Source of the DNA: Actinomadura formosensis NBRC 14204
GTDB lineage: Bacteria; Actinomycetota; Actinomycetes; Streptosporangiales; Streptosporangiaceae
Direction of reading: 5' to 3'
Assembly (NCBI RefSeq): GCF_001552155.1
Contig: NZ_BCQQ01000008.1
Span: 24,692 to 88,691 of the forward strand
DNA: 64,000 nt
Shown one piece after another: positions 59,324-64,000 of the stretch. Position 1 is the stretch's first letter, and every line of letters starts with the position of its first letter. Below the pieces are notes generated by a model that was not told where the DNA came from, did not search any database, and saw only the letters and a program-made list of their open reading frames with translations. The position numbers and the translations under genes are program-made.

Positions 59324-62300
59324 ATGAGCGGGGTTGGAATGCTCGAAGGTCGGTGGACGACGGTCACGGAGTCCGAGTTCGAGCATGAGCGGCGCGGTCT
59401 GGAGGCCATCCGCGGGCAACTGCCGGACGCCGACCCGTGGCGCGCCTGGTCGAACTTCACGTTCACCGCCCACGCCGGCCATATCCGCGAGGTGGACCTG
59501 CTCGTCGTCACCCCCGGCGGCGTCCACATGATCGAGCTGAAGAACTGGCATGGCCGGCTGTCCACCGAGAACGGTACCTGGGTGCAGACGACGCCGACCG
59601 GGCGCCGCATTCCGCACGGCAACCCGCTGCATCTGGTGAACCAGAAGGCCAAGGAGCTCGCCGGGCTACTGGCCCAGGACGGTGAACGCGTGTGGGTGGG
59701 GGCCGGTGTCTGCTTCACCGACTCCTCGTTGCGGGTCCAGCTGCCGCCCGGTGACCGGCACGGCGTGCACACCGTGGAGGAGCTTCTGCGGATGCTTCGC
59801 CGTCCCCCGAACGACGAGCGCCGCCGGATCACCGGCCCCCGTTCCCGGGCGATCAAGGCCGCGCTGGAGCGGGTCGGCATCCGCCGCAGCGAGGCGGAGT
59901 TCAAGGTGGGCCCGTACCTGCTGGAGAAGAGCGCGTTCGACACCGGCCCGACCTGGGCCGACTACCTGGCCAGGCACAGCGACCTGCACGAGATGGCGCG
60001 GGTCCGGATCTACCTGAGCGAACGCGGCTCGGACGCCTCCATCCGCCGCTCGGTGGAGAACGCCGCCCGCCGCGAAGCCGCCGTCCTGCAGAGGTTCCAT
60101 CATCCGGGCGTCATCCAGCTCAGGCAGTACGACCCGTCCGGCCATTCCGCCGGCCCCGCTCTCATCTTCGACTTCCATCCCGACACGCTGCGGCTGGACG
60201 AGTACCTCGTCCGCTACGGCGGCAAGCTGAGCATCCTCGACCGGATGGCCCTGGTCCGGCAGCTCGCCGAGACCGTCCGGTCCGCGCATGCCAGCCGGAT
60301 TCACCATCGCGCCCTGGCCGCGCGTTCCATTCATGTGATCCCGCGCCCGCGCCGCCGCGGTGACGCGTCCGCAGACGAGGACGCCCGCTGGCTGTCCCCG
60401 GCGCTGCAGATCTCCGACTGGCAGATCGCGACGCAGCGGGCCGGGTCGGCGGGCGTGACGCGTTTCGCCCCGACCCGGCTGTCGGCGATCCACGTCTCGG
60501 ACGGCTCGGACGCCTACCTGGCGCCCGAGCTCACGGCGCCGAACCCCGACCCGGTCGCGCTCGACGTCTACGGCCTCGGCGTGCTGACCTACCTGCTGGC
60601 CACGGGCAAACCTCCTGGTGCGGGCCAAGCCGAGGTGCTGGCCCGGTTGGAGGAGAGCGACGGGCTGCGCCCCAGCGCGATCGTCGACGGCCTGTCGGAG
60701 GACATCGACCTGCTGGTGCAGGCCGCCACCGCCTACCGTCCGGAGCGGCGGCTCGCGACGGTGGACGAGTTCCTGGAACTGCTGGAGTCCGTCGAGGACG
60801 CACTGACCGCGCCGACCCCCACCACAGATCCGGGTTCCGCGCCCATTCCGGAGAAGGATCCGCTGGAGGCCGTCCCCGGTGATGTGCTGGCCGGCCGCTG
60901 GGAGGTCCGGCGGCGGCTGGGCACCGGCTCGACCAGCCGCGCCTTCCTCGTCCGCGATCTGCACGCCGATCCGGCGGCCCGGGGCGGTCGCGCGCTGGCC
61001 GTCCTGAAGGTCGCGCTGTCGGACGCGCGGGCTGCGATCCTGGTCCGCGAGGCCGAGGTCATGGGACGGCTGCGTGCCGACTCCGGGGTGATCCGCCTGG
61101 TCGAACCTGAGCCGCTGGCGATCGCCGGCCGCACCGTGCTGGCCCTGGAGTACGTCGGTGACGAGCGGGTCGCCGACGAGCAGCCCGGCCAGGGGTCCCG
61201 GCACCGTCAGGAGACCGTGGCCCGCGAGCTGCGCGAACGCGGACGCCTGCAGATCGACCAGCTTGAGGCGTACGGCGACTACCTGTTCGGCGCGGTCGAT
61301 TTCCTGGAGGGTGAGGGCGTCTGGCACCGCGACATCAAGCCCGACAACATCGCGATCCGGATCCGCCCGAACCGCACCCGCGAACTCGTTCTGATCGACT
61401 TCTCGCTGGCCGGCTACCCCGTCCAGGAGACCGAGGCGGGCACCGAGGGCTATCTGGACCCGTTCATCGGCGGACTGACCCGTTCGGTGTACGACGCCCA
61501 TGCCGAGCGGTATGCGGTCGCCGTCACCCTGCATCAGATGGCATCGGGTGAGCTGCCCAAGTGGGGCGACGGCAAGGTGTCGCCGAGGCAGTTGGACGCG
61601 GAGGAGTGGCCCTACCCCACCATCGCCGCCGACGCGTTCGACCCGGCCGTCCGCGACGCCCTGGTCGCGTTCTTCCGCAAGGCCCTGCACAGGGACGCCG
61701 CGCAGCGCTTCCCCGAGCTCAAACCGATGCGGGACGCCTGGAAGAAGATCTTCCTGGATCTCTCCGAGAGCGTCCCGTCCACCTTCCCCGGCAGCCGCCA
61801 CCCGGCGCCCGCGGGCGCGGCGGCCGGCATCGCCGACGCCGAACCGGAGAGCGCGCAGCGGCAGCGCGACAAGCGCGCCGAGCAGGCGACGCGCGAGACG
61901 CATCTGTCGGCGGCCGGCCTCACCCCCGCCGCCGAGTCGTTCCTGTACGGCCTCGGCATCACGACCGTCGGCGAGTTGCTCGATTACAGCCGGCGCAACC
62001 TCGTCAACGGTCCCGGCCTCGGCCCCAAGACCCGCACCGAAATCCAGGCTCGGCAGCGTCAATGGGCCGAGCGCCTCGGCCGGGCGCCGCGGTCGCCGCT
62101 GACGCCCGAGGGCCGCAAGGCCGCGGCGAAGGAGCTGAGCGAGGCCGAGTCGTCGCTGGTCGACTCGGTGGGGACGGGCGATTACGCCGATGCGCTGCCG
62201 GGCCGCGTGCTGCGCACGGTCAGCCTCGACGCGCTGGCGGCGCTGCTGGTGCCGAAGCTGAAGGCGGACGGTTCGAACCGCAACGAGGTCGAGATCGTGC

Positions 62301-63889
62301 GGCTGCTGCTGCGCCTGCCGGACGAAACCGGTCAGTTGCCGGCGATCCCGGTGTGGCCGACGCAGGCGAAGGTGGCCGGGCCGCTGGACATCAGCCGGGG
62401 CCGGGTCCCGCAGGTGCTGAAGGAGCAGCGCAAGCGCTGGCGCAGGGTGGCCGCGGTGAAGGAGCTGCGCGCGGAGATCCTGGAGCTGCTGGCCGGGTTC
62501 GGCCGGGTCGCGTCCGCCGCCGAGATCGCCGAACTGCTCACCGTCCGCCGCGGCACCGAGTTCCAGTCGCCCGTGCTGCGCCGCGCGCTGGGCCTGGCCG
62601 CGGTTCGTGCGGTGGTCGAGGCGGAGCAGTACGACCCGGAGAACAGCGCGTTCCGCCACACCCCCAACCGCGACGACGACGGCGACGCGGCGGGCGGTGG
62701 CCTGCTGGCCTTGGAAGTCGGCGAGGACGACGGTCCCGACACCCCGTCGGCGCCGGGCCTGCTCGACTACGCCGTGCGGCTGGGCAAGGTCGCCGACCGT
62801 TTCGCCCGCCTCGACACGCTGCCGACGGCCGCGACCGTCATGGGCGAACTCGGCGCGATCAGCCCGCCGCCCGGCGCGATCGACTGGGACGAGCGCCGCA
62901 CGGTCGAGATCGCCGTCGCCGCCTCCAAGAACGCCGCCGTCACCCCGCGGCTGGAGATCTACCCGCGTGACCTGCCGCTGGTGCGGGCGCTGCGCCTCAC
63001 CCAGGCGGGACTGGTGCGGCTGATCCCCGGCGTCCCGGAGGAGCACCAGCCCGGCCTGACCGCCGAGGAGATCCACAATCGGGTCCTGACGCGTTTCCCC
63101 CGCTTCAACGACACCGGCGACCGGCTGCCGGACGACGGCCGGCTGACCAGGGCGCTGCGCGAGGCCGGTTTCGACCTCACCCCGTCCGAACGCCGCGACA
63201 CCGGCACCCGCCGGTACCTGCCGGCCGGCCTGGACATCGCCTCCAGCTACGTCACCGCCCTGGCCGCCCGCCGCTCCACCCGCAAGGGCGGCGCGGCCCG
63301 CTACTCCGACGACCCGATGATGGCGGCCGCCGCCGCGGCCGAGGAGCGCCTGGAGTCGTCCGTCCAGCGCGACGGATTCCGGGTGCTGACCGTCCGCGCG
63401 GGCCTGAGCGGGGAGGCGGTGGCGGAGCTGTCCGGCGCCCGTTTCGGTGCCGAGCCGCTGTCGGTGACGGACCTGTTCCTGCGCATCCTGCACGAGCTGG
63501 TTCCGCCCGGCACCAAGCCGACCTGGGAGACGATCCTGCGCGCGGACGCCGCCGAACCCGGCAGCAAGGCGGCGATGAGGTTCAGCGAGTACACGCGGAC
63601 GGCGTGGGGCCGCCTGGAACCGGTGATCCGTGACCGGATGGCATCGGGCACCGGACCGCTGCTGCTGACCGACACCACGGCGTTCGCCCGTTACCAGGCG
63701 ATGGGCTCGCTCGCCTCGCTGGCCGCCGCGGCCCGGAGGGGCGGCCGGGGCCTGTGGCTGCTGTGCCCGCAGGGCGACCCGTTCCGCGAGCCCCGTCTCG
63801 CCACCGTCGCCGTCCCCTACCAGGACGCACTGGGCGAATGGATCCAGCTACCCGACTCCTGGATCAGCAACGCGCACCGCGCCGCCTGA
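59324..63889 (+). CDS. pglW: PglW-type BREX/Pgl serine/threonine kinase (NERD, pseudokinase, kinase)
   Basis: A 1521-residue cytoplasmic protein with PglW architecture. NERD nuclease-related domain at about 30-140 (HIREVDLLVVTPGGVHMIELKNW). First kinase fold at about 205-490 is degenerate: the catalytic loop reads HHRALAAR (about 326, no Asp) and the DFG site reads SDWQIA (about 364). Second kinase at about 520-815 looks active: glycine loop LGTGSTSRAF, Lys in AVLKVAL (about 560), HRDIKPDN (about 667), IDFSLAG (about 692). Then a helix-hairpin-helix-like TTVGELLDYSRRNLVNGPGLGPKT (about 877-900) and a long helical C-terminus. Known PglW autophosphorylates and is needed for Pgl phage resistance. 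PglX does not follow on this strand within the window. Start could also be GTG 59309 or ATG 59339. Confidence 0.88.
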   Translation: MSGVGMLEGRWTTVTESEFEHERRGLEAIRGQLPDADPWRAWSNFTFTAHAGHIREVDLLVVTPGGVHMIELKNWHGRLSTENGTWVQTTPTGRRIPHGNPLHLVNQKAKELAGLLAQDGERVWVGAGVCFTDSSLRVQLPPGDRHGVHTVEELLRMLRRPPNDERRRITGPRSRAIKAALERVGIRRSEAEFKVGPYLLEKSAFDTGPTWADYLARHSDLHEMARVRIYLSERGSDASIRRSVENAARREAAVLQRFHHPGVIQLRQYDPSGHSAGPALIFDFHPDTLRLDEYLVRYGGKLSILDRMALVRQLAETVRSAHASRIHHRALAARSIHVIPRPRRRGDASADEDARWLSPALQISDWQIATQRAGSAGVTRFAPTRLSAIHVSDGSDAYLAPELTAPNPDPVALDVYGLGVLTYLLATGKPPGAGQAEVLARLEESDGLRPSAIVDGLSEDIDLLVQAATAYRPERRLATVDEFLELLESVEDALTAPTPTTDPGSAPIPEKDPLEAVPGDVLAGRWEVRRRLGTGSTSRAFLVRDLHADPAARGGRALAVLKVALSDARAAILVREAEVMGRLRADSGVIRLVEPEPLAIAGRTVLALEYVGDERVADEQPGQGSRHRQETVARELRERGRLQIDQLEAYGDYLFGAVDFLEGEGVWHRDIKPDNIAIRIRPNRTRELVLIDFSLAGYPVQETEAGTEGYLDPFIGGLTRSVYDAHAERYAVAVTLHQMASGELPKWGDGKVSPRQLDAEEWPYPTIAADAFDPAVRDALVAFFRKALHRDAAQRFPELKPMRDAWKKIFLDLSESVPSTFPGSRHPAPAGAAAGIADAEPESAQRQRDKRAEQATRETHLSAAGLTPAAESFLYGLGITTVGELLDYSRRNLVNGPGLGPKTRTEIQARQRQWAERLGRAPRSPLTPEGRKAAAKELSEAESSLVDSVGTGDYADALPGRVLRTVSLDALAALLVPKLKADGSNRNEVEIVRLLLRLPDETGQLPAIPVWPTQAKVAGPLDISRGRVPQVLKEQRKRWRRVAAVKELRAEILELLAGFGRVASAAEIAELLTVRRGTEFQSPVLRRALGLAAVRAVVEAEQYDPENSAFRHTPNRDDDGDAAGGGLLALEVGEDDGPDTPSAPGLLDYAVRLGKVADRFARLDTLPTAATVMGELGAISPPPGAIDWDERRTVEIAVAASKNAAVTPRLEIYPRDLPLVRALRLTQAGLVRLIPGVPEEHQPGLTAEEIHNRVLTRFPRFNDTGDRLPDDGRLTRALREAGFDLTPSERRDTGTRRYLPAGLDIASSYVTALAARRSTRKGGAARYSDDPMMAAAAAAEERLESSVQRDGFRVLTVRAGLSGEAVAELSGARFGAEPLSVTDLFLRILHELVPPGTKPTWETILRADAAEPGSKAAMRFSEYTRTAWGRLEPVIRDRMASGTGPLLLTDTTAFARYQAMGSLASLAAAARRGGRGLWLLCPQGDPFREPRLATVAVPYQDALGEWIQLPDSWISNAHRAA

Positions 63890-63964
63890 CCCCGGGGGCG
63901 CTCACCGAACTCGCGTTCCCGAGCATCACCGCCGTGCCGATCACTACCGGGTCAGTTTTCTTGC

Positions 63965-64000
63965 TCAGACGCGTTCGCCGTGTTCGAGGTAGCGGGTGCT
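63965..64000 (-). CDS. Possible C-terminal end of a gene running off the window
   Basis: Twelve codons ending in TGA on the minus strand read STRYLEHGERV. The frame is open to the window edge and its third positions are GC-rich, so a gene converging on pglW may lie to the right. Far too short to identify. Confidence 0.3.
   Translation of the reverse strand, partial: STRYLEHGERV

Noticed and set aside
59666..63493. 1275-codon minus-strand frame inside pglW
   Set aside because: Shadow frame; low-complexity composition, while the plus strand encodes complete NERD and kinase motifs.
51771..63889. Calling the block a complete DISARM or BREX locus
   Set aside because: No DrmA, DrmB or DrmC, no DNA methyltransferase, and no PglX, PglY or PglZ is present in the window, so neither name is justified.

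Overview
The window is about 64 kb of high-GC DNA with dense genes, GTG and TTG starts, and strongly G/C-biased third codon positions. The gene content points to a filamentous actinomycete: F420/LLM oxidoreductase, BTAD regulator, XRE-TPR regulator, DUF5063 next to recR, two tadA-associated proteins, a small actinobacterial SRP RNA beside dnaX, and PglW. I infer a relative of Actinomadura (Streptosporangiales/Thermomonosporaceae); no rRNA or species marker is present to prove this.

Layout. 0.1-3.5 kb: a TctC-type solute-binding lipoprotein diverges from a CitA/CitB-like two-component pair. 3.5-9.9 kb: VOC protein, DHA2 exporter, SDR, SnoaL-like protein and a PH-like membrane protein, then an alkylation-repair pair (Ada-AlkA fusion and Ogt) followed by an unlinked sliding-clamp paralogue. 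11-22.8 kb: XRE-cupin regulator, B3/B4 protein, EamA transporter, tRNA-Ser(CGA), tadA with two tadA-associated genes, upp, PH-domain membrane protein, XRE-TPR regulator, GntR-MFS pair, tRNA-Ser(GGA) and DUF952. 22.8-32 kb is core genome: SRP RNA, dnaX, ybaB, recR, DUF5063, lysC, asd. 32-45.5 kb is mixed metabolism and regulation: TetR, S9 peptidase with MerR, LysR with a PLP lyase, BTAD regulator with a haloacetate-dehalogenase-like hydrolase, several small proteins, a duplicated-domain lipoprotein, a PGRP amidase and a secreted PLL-type propeller. 45.6-48.7 kb is a MoxR/DUF58/DUF4129 operon with a deletion at the moxR-DUF58 junction.

48.7-51.8 kb is decayed, lower-GC DNA: a DUF2079 membrane gene broken by one amber codon, and the N-terminal remnant of an IS5-like transposase. 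To its right (51.8-63.9 kb) lies the most interesting block. It holds a 681-residue protein whose C-terminus looks like a GrpE nucleotide-exchange factor, an Hsp70 with a non-canonical C-terminus, a RapA/DrmD-like SNF2 translocase, and a PglW-type protein (NERD, pseudokinase, kinase). I read these as a possible defence or DNA-remodelling module that pairs a dedicated Hsp70/NEF machine with a SNF2 motor and the BREX-2/Pgl kinase. PglX, PglY and PglZ are not in the window. Whether the module is new cannot be decided without database searches.
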